Made by a program: the position numbers and the translations under genes
From: Bacteroidales bacterium
GTDB taxonomy: Bacteria > Bacteroidota > Bacteroidia > Bacteroidales > UBA932
Direction of reading: 5' to 3'
NCBI GenBank assembly: GCA_017557535.1
Contig: JAFYYM010000084.1
Coordinates: 1 to 64,000, forward strand
Length of the DNA: 64,000 nucleotides
Notes under the pieces: generated by a model
Database searches by the model: none
What the model was told of the DNA's origin: nothing
The model's input: the letters and a program-made list of their open reading frames with translations, nothing else
In this document: piece after piece, positions 52,607-62,942 of the stretch
Layout of the letters: every line of letters begins with the position of its first letter
Position numbering within the stretch: position 1 is the stretch's first letter

Positions 52607-54121
52607 TCAGTCTATCGAAATGAAAGTGACGGAATGGGCCGGAATGGTTACCGTTCCGTTCTTTATTTGCAGGGTCCTGCTCTCAGGCTTCACTCTCTCT
52701 ACACCGATATCATTGTAATCATCGGGAGAATTCCCGGACAGGACAGTCGCCTGGACCTTCTTGGGAGCTTTGACACCAAGACCCTGAAAATCAAGGGTTA
52801 GAGGCTGGTCATTATCAGGATCCTTGTTGGCGACCGCATAAACAAAGCGCTTTCCTTCCTTGTCGGAGGTAAGGATCACGTCCAGTACTCCGATAGACCT
52901 GTCGCCATGAACCAAATCCGCCACCTTCTCCTCTGTCGGCACCATGTACGGCAACAGAAGGTTCGAATACATGTACAAGGCGTAATAGATGCAGCGTTTC
53001 ACAATGCCCTCCGGATAAACGAATATCGCTCCCCTGGTGTTGACAATAGTCGAGAAACAAGCGAAATCCACCACGTCACTGTGACGCAAGCAAGCGTTAA
53101 GGAAGCAAGAGGCGTAGAGAGCGTCTCCGACGGAATATGTGGAAGCCACGTCATTGAGACGCCTTGCCTCAAAATCAAAACCTTGTCTCGGATTCCCCAT
53201 CCCGGGATGGATCCAGCCCCTGAGTTGCCACTCATCGATAGCTAATTTCATCTTACCCGCATAGCCTGAGGCCTCAAGATGTCCCATCATATTCTTTATA
53301 TCTCCTTCCGGAATACCTGTCATCATCATGATGTCTTTAAAAGAGGCTCCGGTACCGTCCCAACCACTATGAAACGCCACATAATCCAGGAACTGTCCAG
53401 CATTCTGAAGAAGGATCTGAACCGGCTCGCGAATATTCAGGCAGGCTGCGCCAAGTTTAAGGTCCTTATCAACTACCAACATCATTTTCGCCGTCTCACG
53501 CACGAGAGGTCCCCACTCCTGAGGTGTCTTTGTACCCATCTCCCAGGGAGCCAGGGTTTCGTTACCTATGCACCAGTATTTCACGTTATACGGTTCTGGG
53601 AAGCCATTGGCTATCCTCTTCCGACCGAACTCGCCTATAGAAAGGTTGCAATATTCAACCCAGTCACTCATTTCCTCCCTCGTACCGATACCAGCATTCG
53701 CGACAATATAAGGTTCGCAACCGATCTTCCCGCACCATCTCACGAACTCATCGGTGCCGAATGTGTTCGGATCTTCAACACCCCAAGTCTTATCGAATAC
53801 CGGAGTACGTTCCGGCCCGACGCCTTTGTACCAATGATAAGTGGAAGCGAAACAGCCGCCAGGCCAGCGGACAATCGGAACCTTAAGTTCCTTCATGGCT
53901 TCGATCACGTCCGTCCTGAAGCCATCCTCATCAGACAGAGGGTTGCCAGGATCGAGTATTCCTCCATAGATCTGGTTATCGAAATGCTCGATGAAATATC
54001 CGAACAGCTTAGGGTTGTACTCGACCTTTTCAGCTCCGGCTTTCACACATGTGGTGTTTTGAGCGGGAAGGATCCCTCCCACCGATAACAGGATGCATAG
54101 AATGACGTGTCTCTTGATCAT
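52607..54121 (-). CDS. Alpha-L-arabinofuranosidase, GH51
   Basis: This 504-residue exported enzyme (signal ending ILPAQ) cleaves terminal alpha-arabinofuranose. The acid/base Glu188 lies in WCIGNE, the nucleophile Glu297 in LAIDEW, and the GH51 start LFGYFIEHFDNQIYGGILDPGNP is clear. The ATG at 54121 is chosen; the frame extends two codons to a GTG. It is 11 bases after GH92-NAGPA and ends directly at the cysS stop without a terminator. Confidence 0.93.
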   Translation of the reverse strand: MIKRHVILCILLSVGGILPAQNTTCVKAGAEKVEYNPKLFGYFIEHFDNQIYGGILDPGNPLSDEDGFRTDVIEAMKELKVPIVRWPGGCFASTYHWYKGVGPERTPVFDKTWGVEDPNTFGTDEFVRWCGKIGCEPYIVANAGIGTREEMSDWVEYCNLSIGEFGRKRIANGFPEPYNVKYWCIGNETLAPWEMGTKTPQEWGPLVRETAKMMLVVDKDLKLGAACLNIREPVQILLQNAGQFLDYVAFHSGWDGTGASFKDIMMMTGIPEGDIKNMMGHLEASGYAGKMKLAIDEWQLRGWIHPGMGNPRQGFDFEARRLNDVASTYSVGDALYASCFLNACLRHSDVVDFACFSTIVNTRGAIFVYPEGIVKRCIYYALYMYSNLLLPYMVPTEEKVADLVHGDRSIGVLDVILTSDKEGKRFVYAVANKDPDNDQPLTLDFQGLGVKAPKKVQATVLSGNSPDDYNDIGVERVKPESRTLQIKNGTVTIPAHSVTFISID

Positions 54122-54132
54122 AATCACAAATA

Positions 54133-57072
54133 CTACTTGACTATCACGATATTAGGAACCTTACGGGCCCCGGCATGGTCGAACTTCCGGTTGTCGTAAG
54201 GGAAGTTAATTATTCCGGTCTCGTCTGTCCAAAGGGTCGATGAACCACCTCCGTCAAGGTTCAGCGCATCTTTGAGACCGAGAAGACGGGCGACGGTGGC
54301 CAGCTCAGGAATGCTCATGCCATCGGCCTGACCGGGGAACCTACCGTCCACCACAACCATATAGACCATTCCTTTGTCGTCCCAGCCAATGAATGTCCTG
54401 GGATGACGCATATAATTGAAGGAAGATTTCATATCAATAACCGGCACCTTCCCCTCTTTCATAAGAACCGGACCCGAGGCTAAGGCTGAATAATACTCCG
54501 TCCTGTAGGTTTCCACTTTAGTGGAGTCGTACTGAAGTATTTCCAACTTATGACCTTCCTTGTCTTTTATGGCAAGGACACCGTTGGAACGCTCTTCCCC
54601 TGACGACGGAGTCCGTCCTAGAACCTCCCCATCTATGGAGAAGAAGGTGTGGGGAATAAGCCTTCTCATATTGAAATAGCTCCCGTTCAGCGCTATACGG
54701 GCTCCCTCACGGATCGCAATCGAGTCGGTGGTGGCAGCCATTTCCCCGGGAGCGTGAACTAAGGCCGTCTCCCTTCCTGAGGCAGGATACCTCGCGATGC
54801 TGATACTCTGCGTAGAGTTTCTGAAAGGGAATTGAACATATGTCCATTCAGCGCCATCTCCGGCGTCCTTCCATTCCCAACCCGCGGCATTCCACTCCTC
54901 ACGGTCTTTTGGGATGACGGCTCCCCACTCCCTGTTCGGGATCGGGCCCATCTCAAGGGTAAGTTCCCCACCAGCCATGATGTCCTCATGGGTGATCCAT
55001 GGACCATCAAGAGGCTTCCCATTCAAAGCGGCGCTCTGAATATATTTATTCTCGTCGGAGACTCCTTTTGCCTTGATTCTAAACACTTTCCCATTAGAAA
55101 GACGCATTTCCGACTCTTCGAACACCGGACTCCCAATGGTGTAAACAGCCTCACCTGGAGTGACGGGATAAAAACCTAAGGAGGAGAAAACCACGAAGGA
55201 GGTCATACCGCCACCATCCTCATCACCCGGCACGCCCATCAGATCATCCCTGAACCAAGTGTCAAGCATCTGCCGAATCCTCTTCTGTGTCTTCCATGGC
55301 GCCCCGGCATAATTGTATAGATAGGGAATATGCAAAGACGGCTCATTGGCCATCGAGAATTGGCCCACGTTGCCGGTATGATCCGGAAACTTGGCGTAGA
55401 AAAAGAACTTGGCCCTTCCCAATGGGGTGGCGAACATATTGTCAAGCTCCATCACGAACCTATCGGGACCGCCCATCAGCGACACCAGATCCGGTATGTT
55501 GTGCTGAACATCCCAACGATACACCCAGGCGTTGTTCTCATCGTAGTATTGACGACCGCCTATCCCTCCTCCGAAATTGTAGTCAACGTCAGGAAGGAAT
55601 TCTCCATCCTTGTCCTTTGGATGGAAGAATAATGTCTCAGGATTGAACAACTTTCGGTAGTTGCCGGACCAATCGCGGTAATACTCAGCGGCTTCCTTAT
55701 CCCCCGCAGCATCAGCGAGTTTTGACAAGGCCCAAGAGTCGTATGCCGTACCGAGACTCACAGCCACTGGCTGGCGTTGCTCCCATCCATCCACATTCGG
55801 ATCGGTCTCAGGCTCTCCATCCTTGAGAGCGGGGAACCAGCCGTTATTCCAATAAAACTCATCCAGAGCCCCGGCAGGATTTCCGCTCCATGGAACCAAA
55901 GTCTTCTCCCTCAACGCTTTCTGACCAGCCAAGAAGGCTGCCTTGACATCGATGTCCAAACCCTTGGCTAAAGCGTCGGCGAAGGTCGGAATCCCGTGGT
56001 TGGAGTTCATCCTACGAGAGTCTCCCGTCACCTCAGGGAAGGTGGGCATCCAACCTGTCCCCATCTGATCAGCCATCCTTAAATATGACGCCAGGATATT
56101 CTCCTCAATAGGACGGTCCATAAGGATGCGGAGAGGATGCGCCGCCCTGTAAGTGTCCCAAATCCAGTCATCCGTGTAGAACGGCACTCCCCCATCCTCA
56201 TGGACAGAGTTGTCGAAGGCGCTCCAATACCGCCCGTCCTCGCTCATAAGGATAGGCCTCTCGAAAGTCCGGTAATATGAGGTGTAAAAGACTCTCTTAC
56301 GTTTCTCCGGGCCTTTTACGGATATCCTTCCCAAGGTCTCATTCCATATCTTCCTGCCTGCGGCCGCAAGTGCATCGATATCATAATCCGTTAATTCAGC
56401 CCTAAGGTTGGCCTTGGCTTGGGCAATGTCGATGAATGATATTCCGTAGCGAAGCCTGACGGATCCGGTTTCAAATCCAAGGGTTGTCCATCCACTTTCC
56501 TCCTCTTCGGAAACAACTGTGGACAAGGGTTTTACTTCTGGCTCGAGATACACATAAACCTTTGTCTCCCCATCCACAATCTGCCAACCTTCCAGAGCCT
56601 CGCCATTCCAGGAGACTTTACCTTTCCCGCTGTAAAGGATAACTTTAAACGGAGAGTCCGCCTTAAGTTCATATATGGCCGAATGATTAGACAGCGCATA
56701 TCGGGCTTTGACTTCCCCTTCGGAAAGGGTAACCTCGAAGGAATATGGCGTGATGGACTCGTTATCATAAGAAACGGGTATAACCGGCCCCTTCTCGCCT
56801 CTTGTCGTGACCGAGAGCTTGAAGGCAGAGCGCTCCCTGTGGTTAGTGACTATCACCGGCAAGCCATTCAGGTATTCCGAAGTGTAATCAGATCGCTCCG
56901 GATAGATCCTGAGCATCGAGTTGGGCAGTTGGACCGTCGGATAGGTCGGGACAAGAAGGTGGCTGATATTCCCGGCGTAAGGGTTGACGTAATCTACTGG
57001 TTCGAGTTTCGGATCGACACAAGCGACCACGAATAAAGCAGCCAGTAATGCGGGAAAAACATGATTTTTCAT
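54133..57072 (-). CDS. GH92 alpha-mannosidase fused to NAGPA phosphodiester glycosidase
   Basis: This 979-residue lipoprotein (LFVVAC signal) has two catalytic parts. Residues about 25-705 are GH92: YVNPYAGN, WIWDTYRAAHPLRILM, NSNHGIPTFADA, YDENNAWVYRWDVQH (general-acid Glu aligned) and GDEDGGGMTSFVVFSSLGFYPV (base Asp kept, though the usual Cys is Gly). Residues about 740-979 are a phosphodiester glycosidase (NAGPA) domain: ALNGSYFNMR, RTFIGWDDKG and NLDGGGSSTLW. GH92 enzymes are calcium-dependent alpha-mannosidases, and NAGPA enzymes split sugar-1-phosphate diesters. Together they suggest a phosphomannosyl-type substrate. I start at the ATG at 57072; the frame stays open through the upstream terminator. 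Confidence 0.9.
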   Translation of the reverse strand: MKNHVFPALLAALFVVACVDPKLEPVDYVNPYAGNISHLLVPTYPTVQLPNSMLRIYPERSDYTSEYLNGLPVIVTNHRERSAFKLSVTTRGEKGPVIPVSYDNESITPYSFEVTLSEGEVKARYALSNHSAIYELKADSPFKVILYSGKGKVSWNGEALEGWQIVDGETKVYVYLEPEVKPLSTVVSEEEESGWTTLGFETGSVRLRYGISFIDIAQAKANLRAELTDYDIDALAAAGRKIWNETLGRISVKGPEKRKRVFYTSYYRTFERPILMSEDGRYWSAFDNSVHEDGGVPFYTDDWIWDTYRAAHPLRILMDRPIEENILASYLRMADQMGTGWMPTFPEVTGDSRRMNSNHGIPTFADALAKGLDIDVKAAFLAGQKALREKTLVPWSGNPAGALDEFYWNNGWFPALKDGEPETDPNVDGWEQRQPVAVSLGTAYDSWALSKLADAAGDKEAAEYYRDWSGNYRKLFNPETLFFHPKDKDGEFLPDVDYNFGGGIGGRQYYDENNAWVYRWDVQHNIPDLVSLMGGPDRFVMELDNMFATPLGRAKFFFYAKFPDHTGNVGQFSMANEPSLHIPYLYNYAGAPWKTQKRIRQMLDTWFRDDLMGVPGDEDGGGMTSFVVFSSLGFYPVTPGEAVYTIGSPVFEESEMRLSNGKVFRIKAKGVSDENKYIQSAALNGKPLDGPWITHEDIMAGGELTLEMGPIPNREWGAVIPKDREEWNAAGWEWKDAGDGAEWTYVQFPFRNSTQSISIARYPASGRETALVHAPGEMAATTDSIAIREGARIALNGSYFNMRRLIPHTFFSIDGEVLGRTPSSGEERSNGVLAIKDKEGHKLEILQYDSTKVETYRTEYYSALASGPVLMKEGKVPVIDMKSSFNYMRHPRTFIGWDDKGMVYMVVVDGRFPGQADGMSIPELATVARLLGLKDALNLDGGGSSTLWTDETGIINFPYDNRKFDHAGARKVPNIVIVK

Positions 57073-57106
57073 CTTGAACGGGGATGAATGGTTCTCTTTG
57101 TAAAGA

Positions 57107-57150
57107 TACAAAAAAACAAGGAGAGACCGCAATATGTCAGTCTCTCCTTG
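57107..57150 (-). terminator. Terminator after the OB-fold lipoprotein gene
   Basis: An 11-bp stem (57150-57140 with 57127-57117) is followed on the - strand by TTTTTTTG. It would reduce or stop read-through from the TonB-receptor genes into GH92-NAGPA. Confidence 0.85.
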
Positions 57151-57168
57151 CATAAGGGATAGATAAGC

Positions 57169-59502
57169 CTACTCAGTGGCTCCATTCAAGGAATATAGGG
57201 ACGCTTTCTTGGATAAGGTCTCATATACCTTGTTCTTGGCATAGTAAGTAAGCTGGCCCTTGACAACGACATCGTCTCCGACCTCAACCTGCTTGTCACC
57301 CTCCTTCCAGGACTGGCCGCCGAAGTACCAGAGACTGTAAGCCTCGAAATCCTTCAGGCTGTCATTCTTGAACTCTCCGTCATCGGACATCCAGAATATA
57401 GCGGTGCCGAATTCAACGGAATAGGCAGACTGGATCTTGGAAATCTTGCCTTTCACGCAGACATCAGGGAACGTCGGAGTGGGCTGATCGGCAGCCTTGG
57501 CAGCCTCTGTCGCGGCAGTGCAGGCGTCGATGAAGGAAACCGCACCAGCGATGTTGAAAGGAGCCACGGCGTTGCCGAGACCATTCTCATCGGTGGTGGC
57601 GCCATTGACGCTGTAAAGCCATGCACCCTTCTTGCTGTCAGTCTCGGCTACACCTTTGTAAAGGGTGGTCTTGCCGCAAACCACAACCTCATCACCAACC
57701 TGGACCTGGGCCTTGCCCTCAGTCCAAGCCTCGTTCCCGAGCCATTTGACACCGTAGCACTCGAAGTCGTGGGTGAAGTCGGTAGTGGACTTCTTATCCT
57801 CGCTACCATTGAAGACACCGTCATCAGAGAGCCAGAAAGTACCGGTTCCGTAAGAAGCGCTGAAGTCATAAAGAATGGCAGAGACGGTTCCCTTGATATA
57901 GACATCCTCGTCGAAGGTTGTACCTGAAGTGAGGAGTGTGGCGATCTCAGAAGCGGTATACGGGTTTGTGACCGTGCCCTTAGGATTGTCCACGTATTCG
58001 TCGATCTTGGTGGCGATGATGTTGACGTACTTGCCCTTACCGGAAATACCGTTGAAGTAACCCGTTACGGTGATCTTCTTGCCGTCGAACGCCTTGGCGT
58101 TCAGGCTCTCGGCAGGAGAAGAGATGCTCCCCTGCTTGGTGTCCGGATCGACACCGTCGATCTCCATGTTGTAGTACTTGCCGTCAGAAGAGACAGTAAG
58201 TGTACCGCTCAACTTGATGTATTCGGCGACGGTAGCGGTATATTCGGCTATGTTTGCGGTAATGTCGGTAGCGGTAGGATGCTCGACAGTGTTGCCCTCG
58301 CTGTCCACGAAGATATCGGTGATGTCCTTTATCTCGGGAACACCGTTGTAGGTCGTCTTGGTACCGGCCAACTTGACGCCATCACCTATCTTGAGTGCGG
58401 CGGCATTCTCTCCATAGGCGTAGATGGCGTTGTCTCCGTCGGAAAGGACGGCACCGGCCGATGTTAGGGCCACGACAACAGTTGTAGGCAATGTCTGGAC
58501 CTGATCCTTGTCAGCGGCCTCGATGATCTCAGAGACTGAAGCTCCGGTTGAAGGTGCACCAGCCTGGGTGATGCCGATTATCTTGAGAGCTGTGGGGCCC
58601 TTGATAGTGATATTGGCGGTACGTTTGGCAGTGCGGCTATTCTCGTCAGCATGGAGCTTGTAGCTACCGTCCTTATTCACATCCGTGATCTGGAGCCAGT
58701 CAGCGTCGCAGCTGACAAGCAGCGGGCTCTCCTTGGCTGTGACAACCATGTTGAATGTGGTGTCGATACAAGGCAACTGATCGAAGCTGAACGCATCAAC
58801 GCTGATGAGGGACTTGACATGAGAGACCACAATGGCGGTCTTCTCCTTGGTCTCGGGAGTACCCTTGTAGTTCATGAGAGAGCCCTCGATTGTAAGCTCG
58901 TCACCAACTGAGAACTCGTCACCTTTGGTGATCGAGGCGCCGTTGAGCCAAAGGCCACGGTAAACCTCGAGCCAGCCGCCAGCTGTAAATGACCCGTCGT
59001 CAGACAGATAATACGTGGCGTTGCCGTATTGCGGGCTGATCTCGTCGATCTTGCAGACAATACCCTTCACACGATAAGTTCCACCAGCGACTTCCTGGTC
59101 GGCAAGAGGAGCGATAACAGCCAAAGCCTGCTTGACAGTCATTGTGACAGGCTCCGATTTCTGGGTGACCTGGAGGAGATTGATGTTCTGGGTTTTGCCT
59201 CCACACTCAATCTTGGCGGTAGCCTCTCTCGAATCGGTAGCGGCGGAAGCCGTAAATGACAAGGTGGTATTGCCGGCTCCGCCGGAGGAAGGATTCACGG
59301 TAACCCAGTCTGGGAGAGAAGTGATTGTCCAAGCGCCAGTGGCGGTGAGATCCGTGGGAACGGTACCACCGTTAGCAGGGAATGCGAGATATGATGAGGA
59401 GACTTTGACTTCGTCAAGGAAGTGGTCAGCCTCTTCCACGCAACCGGTCATAAGGAGACCGAGAGCGGCAATCAGGGAAACAATGATATATTTGGTTTTC
59501 AT
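57169..59502 (-). CDS. BACON / OB-fold repeat lipoprotein
   Basis: This 777-residue lipoprotein (LLMTGC signal) begins with a BACON domain (about 35-115, YLAFPANGGTVPTDLTATGAW, WVTVNPSSGG) and has a second near 240-325. Between and after these are OB-fold-like modules. Three share YGNATYYLSDDGSF, YGTGTFWLSDDGVF or FGTAIFWMSDDGEF, each followed by VGDELTIEG-like and Y-x-G-x-x-E strands. Two more divergent modules lie near residues 335-510. It starts 17 bases after the TonB receptor, in the place of SusD-type partners. It likely binds a polymer at the surface, but the ligand is unknown. Confidence 0.75.
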   Translation of the reverse strand: MKTKYIIVSLIAALGLLMTGCVEEADHFLDEVKVSSSYLAFPANGGTVPTDLTATGAWTITSLPDWVTVNPSSGGAGNTTLSFTASAATDSREATAKIECGGKTQNINLLQVTQKSEPVTMTVKQALAVIAPLADQEVAGGTYRVKGIVCKIDEISPQYGNATYYLSDDGSFTAGGWLEVYRGLWLNGASITKGDEFSVGDELTIEGSLMNYKGTPETKEKTAIVVSHVKSLISVDAFSFDQLPCIDTTFNMVVTAKESPLLVSCDADWLQITDVNKDGSYKLHADENSRTAKRTANITIKGPTALKIIGITQAGAPSTGASVSEIIEAADKDQVQTLPTTVVVALTSAGAVLSDGDNAIYAYGENAAALKIGDGVKLAGTKTTYNGVPEIKDITDIFVDSEGNTVEHPTATDITANIAEYTATVAEYIKLSGTLTVSSDGKYYNMEIDGVDPDTKQGSISSPAESLNAKAFDGKKITVTGYFNGISGKGKYVNIIATKIDEYVDNPKGTVTNPYTASEIATLLTSGTTFDEDVYIKGTVSAILYDFSASYGTGTFWLSDDGVFNGSEDKKSTTDFTHDFECYGVKWLGNEAWTEGKAQVQVGDEVVVCGKTTLYKGVAETDSKKGAWLYSVNGATTDENGLGNAVAPFNIAGAVSFIDACTAATEAAKAADQPTPTFPDVCVKGKISKIQSAYSVEFGTAIFWMSDDGEFKNDSLKDFEAYSLWYFGGQSWKEGDKQVEVGDDVVVKGQLTYYAKNKVYETLSKKASLYSLNGATE

Positions 59503-59519
59503 AATACTCTCCCTATTAA

Positions 59520-62500
59520 TTAGTTAAACATATACTTGAGACCAATGGAAGCGTACCAGCACTGACCGAGGTTATGATAAGGCACGAAGGTCTGAGTGCT
59601 GCCGCTGATGGAGGCAGGAGTTGAGAAGGTGGCGAAGCCGTCAGCATCCACTCCTTCATATTTAAGTATACGGGCCTCAGTACCGATCTCCGGATTGAGG
59701 TATTTGCTCACGCCCCAGCTGGAGTTGAACAGGTTGAGGACGTTCTTGAGGTCGAAACTGAGCTGCAGGGTGTTCTTGGTGTTACCCGCCTTCACAGTGA
59801 AGTCGTGCTTGTAGCTGAAATCAACCCTGTGAACCCAAGGAGAGTACACGGTGTAAGGCTCGGCATATTGACCTTGGTGCTTGCTCATATATTTGTCCTT
59901 ATGGACATAATCCATGAAACGGTCTCGGCTGTCGGCGTTCACGAAACGGAACTTATTGGAAGCTACGTCCTCGTCAGTAGGAATGTAGATCGTGTCATAG
60001 GCGTAACCATCACCATTCATATCGTTGGTGAGCATATAGGATTCCTTGTATCCACCCTTCCAAGTCTCATAGATGAAATCGAAGTGGTTTCCACTCTTGT
60101 CGCTAAGGTCGAGAGCAGCCACAACGCGGTCAGGAGTCACGTACTGTGAGTTGTGAAGCTTGATGTAGTTGGGACCCTCGGAAGTAGGAACATATGTGAA
60201 AGCGGACTCCGCGGCGGAACCGGGCATACCGGTGATTTCCTTGGAGACTGTGTGGGTGTAGGCGGCCATAAAGCTTACACCCTCGGTAGGACGCATATTG
60301 AATGTCACGTTACCGGTCCAACCATAACCCTTGCTGGTGTTCTCAAGGACGAAAGCCTTGGTGGCATTGCGGAAACCTGAAGGATAGATCGGACGGTTGT
60401 CGACACCGTTGAACCTGGCGAAACCACCGACATTGTTCATACTCCAGTCGGAAATGGACACACCGTTGATGGTCTTGTTGAATATTCCTTCAGCGGTAAC
60501 GCTCATCGGGAACACTGTAGGGAATGAATAGTCGACAGCGAGGGAAGTCTTCCAGATCTGCGGCATCTTGAAGTCGGGATCGACAGCGCTGATGGAAGAA
60601 GGAACCGTACCATCCTTAGGACTTACGGTGCTAGGATAACCAAGAGAGATCAACTTGTTGTAGAGGGCGTCGATAGTGGCTTTGCCGTTGGAATCGGTCA
60701 CAAGACCTCCGGCGAATGTGTCCATCGAGAATCCCTTGGCAGCGGCGCTCTTGGCGTTGATTTGAGCCTGGTACTGCACGAGACCACCGTTGGTAGGCAT
60801 ATTCGTGAAGAACACGAGAGGGAGACGACCGGAGAAGAATCCGGATCCTCCACGAACCTTAAGGCTCTTGTCTCCAAGGACATCCCAGGAGAAACCAAGA
60901 CGAGGAGAGATTGTGACAGTTCCATTGGGCCACTGGCCGGTGTCAATATGTGTCTCCTCATAGTTTTTGGCCTTCGGGTAGTAAGTCAAGGCCTTGATAG
61001 CCTCGTTTGTCATAAGGTCACCGTCATCGAAGAACAGACCGTCTACACGAGCGCCAAAAGTAAGTTTGAACTTGTCCGTAGCGTTCCACTCGTCCTGCAC
61101 ATAAACACCCAGTTTATGGAAACGGACGCGGGCCGCAGGCTTCTTCTCACCGTCATAACCGTAGGTGAGGCAGACAATCTCAGGGGTGGCACCGGCCAAG
61201 AAATCGCTGACACTATTATAGCGATAGTAACCCGAACCGTTACGCATGTACTGGTTGTCAGCCATCTGATACTCATAGTTGACACCACCCATGATCTTGT
61301 GGGCACCCGCATAATAGGTCAAGTCATCCTTGATGTTGTAGTTGATCTCGTTGACAGCGTTGTTCCAGGTGAAAAGCTCATAACCAAGAGACATGTAGTT
61401 GTTCTCCTGGGTGTCATCGAGGATGTCGATGAACGGGAACTCCTCGGATGTGCTGCTACGGATAGGGTTCTGAACCTTGGAATATGTCGCCAGGAACTGG
61501 TTGGAGAGATTCTCCGAGAGACGGCTGTTGAGGTCGAATGACCAAGTGCTTACCATGTTTCTCGCGGCATACATCGAATTGGCGTAAGACATCGAGTACT
61601 GGGACATACGGGCTCCGGACATACGGGTACCACCGTCCATGGAGGTGGCGTTGGGAGTGTTCCAGGCGTTGTTCAAAGTGTAGTTGTACCTGACCGCGAG
61701 ATGATGATTGTTGGAGATGTTCCAGTCAATACGGGCAAGGAGCTTGGTGTTGTCCTCGTCGGCAGGGAAATCGGTCCAGGAACCTGTGTCGTAGCCGTAT
61801 TTGTTCTTGACGAAATCAGAGACAGTCTTCAAGTCAGACAGCTTGGTACGGGAGACATAGTCTTTGGCGTTCGCTTTTCCATCCTCGGATCCTCTCCAAC
61901 GATTGACAATCGTAGGGGTCTTTGACTGCTCGGCGTTGACAAAGAAGAACAACTTGTTCTTGATGATAGGGCCTCCGAAGGTGAGTCCATAAGTGGTGTT
62001 GCGATCCTTTTCGCGCGCACCGCTGATCTGCTCGCCCTCGATTGAGTCACCGCGCAGGTTCTCGTTGCGATGATAAATATAGGCCGAACCCTTGAAGGTA
62101 TTGGTACCTGACTTGGTAATGGCGTTGATTCCACCACCGATGAAGTTGGTCTGACGTACATCGTAAGGGGAGATAACAACCTGAAGCTCCTCGATAGCGT
62201 CGATGGAGATAGGATTGCCGCCTCCAGGAAGACCGGAGCTCAAACCAAAGTTGTTGTTGAAGTTAGCTCCGTCAACGGTGAAGTTAGATGAACGGCCATC
62301 CATACCCGCGAACGTGGTTCCGTTACCGCCATAAGGAGAAAGCCTTGTGACATCAGTGATGCTCCTGCTGACAGTCGGCAGGTTGGCGATCTGCTGGTTG
62401 TTGATGTTGGTGGCGGCTCCTGTCTTCTCGACAGCCAACTTGGAGGCGGGAGAAGCGATAACAACCGAAGATTCCAGCATCTCGTTGTCAGCTTTCAGCT

Positions 62501-62825
62501 GAGCGTTGAGATTGAAAGTCTCAGCGAGCTGGAGAGTGACATCGGTGTACTCGATGGTCTGGTAGCCCAGGAAGGAAATGGTCACCTTGTAGGGACCACC
62601 GACACGCATACCATTGATGGTGTAGTTACCATCAATGTTGGCAACGGCGGCGTACTGGGTGCCGGAAGGTGTGTGCACAGCCACGACGGCAGCACCGGTT
62701 AAAGGCTCTCCGGCGTCATCCTTGATGTTACCGGCGAGGCTGGAAGTAGTGACCTGAGCAAAGGCCGCCACTCCGGCGAAGATTGCCACCAAGGTGGCTA
62801 ATCCTTTTTTAACAGATTGAACCAT
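59520..62825 (-). CDS. Oar-like TonB-dependent receptor
   Basis: This 1101-residue outer-membrane protein has a signal ending VAAFAQ, a carboxypeptidase-like regulatory domain (about 26-110, LAGNIKDDAGEPLTGAAVVAV), a plug domain (GRSSNFTVDGANFNNNFG, EELQVVISPYDVRQTNFIGGGINAITKSG) and a long barrel rich in Tyr and Asn. It is the OmpA-related Oar type rather than SusC, matching the absence of SusD. It should import the product bound by the OB-fold lipoprotein. Confidence 0.93.
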   Translation of the reverse strand: MVQSVKKGLATLVAIFAGVAAFAQVTTSSLAGNIKDDAGEPLTGAAVVAVHTPSGTQYAAVANIDGNYTINGMRVGGPYKVTISFLGYQTIEYTDVTLQLAETFNLNAQLKADNEMLESSVVIASPASKLAVEKTGAATNINNQQIANLPTVSRSITDVTRLSPYGGNGTTFAGMDGRSSNFTVDGANFNNNFGLSSGLPGGGNPISIDAIEELQVVISPYDVRQTNFIGGGINAITKSGTNTFKGSAYIYHRNENLRGDSIEGEQISGAREKDRNTTYGLTFGGPIIKNKLFFFVNAEQSKTPTIVNRWRGSEDGKANAKDYVSRTKLSDLKTVSDFVKNKYGYDTGSWTDFPADEDNTKLLARIDWNISNNHHLAVRYNYTLNNAWNTPNATSMDGGTRMSGARMSQYSMSYANSMYAARNMVSTWSFDLNSRLSENLSNQFLATYSKVQNPIRSSTSEEFPFIDILDDTQENNYMSLGYELFTWNNAVNEINYNIKDDLTYYAGAHKIMGGVNYEYQMADNQYMRNGSGYYRYNSVSDFLAGATPEIVCLTYGYDGEKKPAARVRFHKLGVYVQDEWNATDKFKLTFGARVDGLFFDDGDLMTNEAIKALTYYPKAKNYEETHIDTGQWPNGTVTISPRLGFSWDVLGDKSLKVRGGSGFFSGRLPLVFFTNMPTNGGLVQYQAQINAKSAAAKGFSMDTFAGGLVTDSNGKATIDALYNKLISLGYPSTVSPKDGTVPSSISAVDPDFKMPQIWKTSLAVDYSFPTVFPMSVTAEGIFNKTINGVSISDWSMNNVGGFARFNGVDNRPIYPSGFRNATKAFVLENTSKGYGWTGNVTFNMRPTEGVSFMAAYTHTVSKEITGMPGSAAESAFTYVPTSEGPNYIKLHNSQYVTPDRVVAALDLSDKSGNHFDFIYETWKGGYKESYMLTNDMNGDGYAYDTIYIPTDEDVASNKFRFVNADSRDRFMDYVHKDKYMSKHQGQYAEPYTVYSPWVHRVDFSYKHDFTVKAGNTKNTLQLSFDLKNVLNLFNSSWGVSKYLNPEIGTEARILKYEGVDADGFATFSTPASISGSTQTFVPYHNLGQCWYASIGLKYMFN

Positions 62826-62942
62826 AATTTGATATAAATAGTATTAAGATTATAATCCTTTCTTCCTACATAATATAACTTGCGAAATTAACACAAAATA
62901 TCGGGTTGCTAAAATTTATTTCATTCATATACGGAATTATCT

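Noticed and set aside
57073-57153. Upstream extension of the GH92-NAGPA protein
   Set aside because: The codons cross the intrinsic terminator hairpin. The lipoprotein signal begins at 57072.
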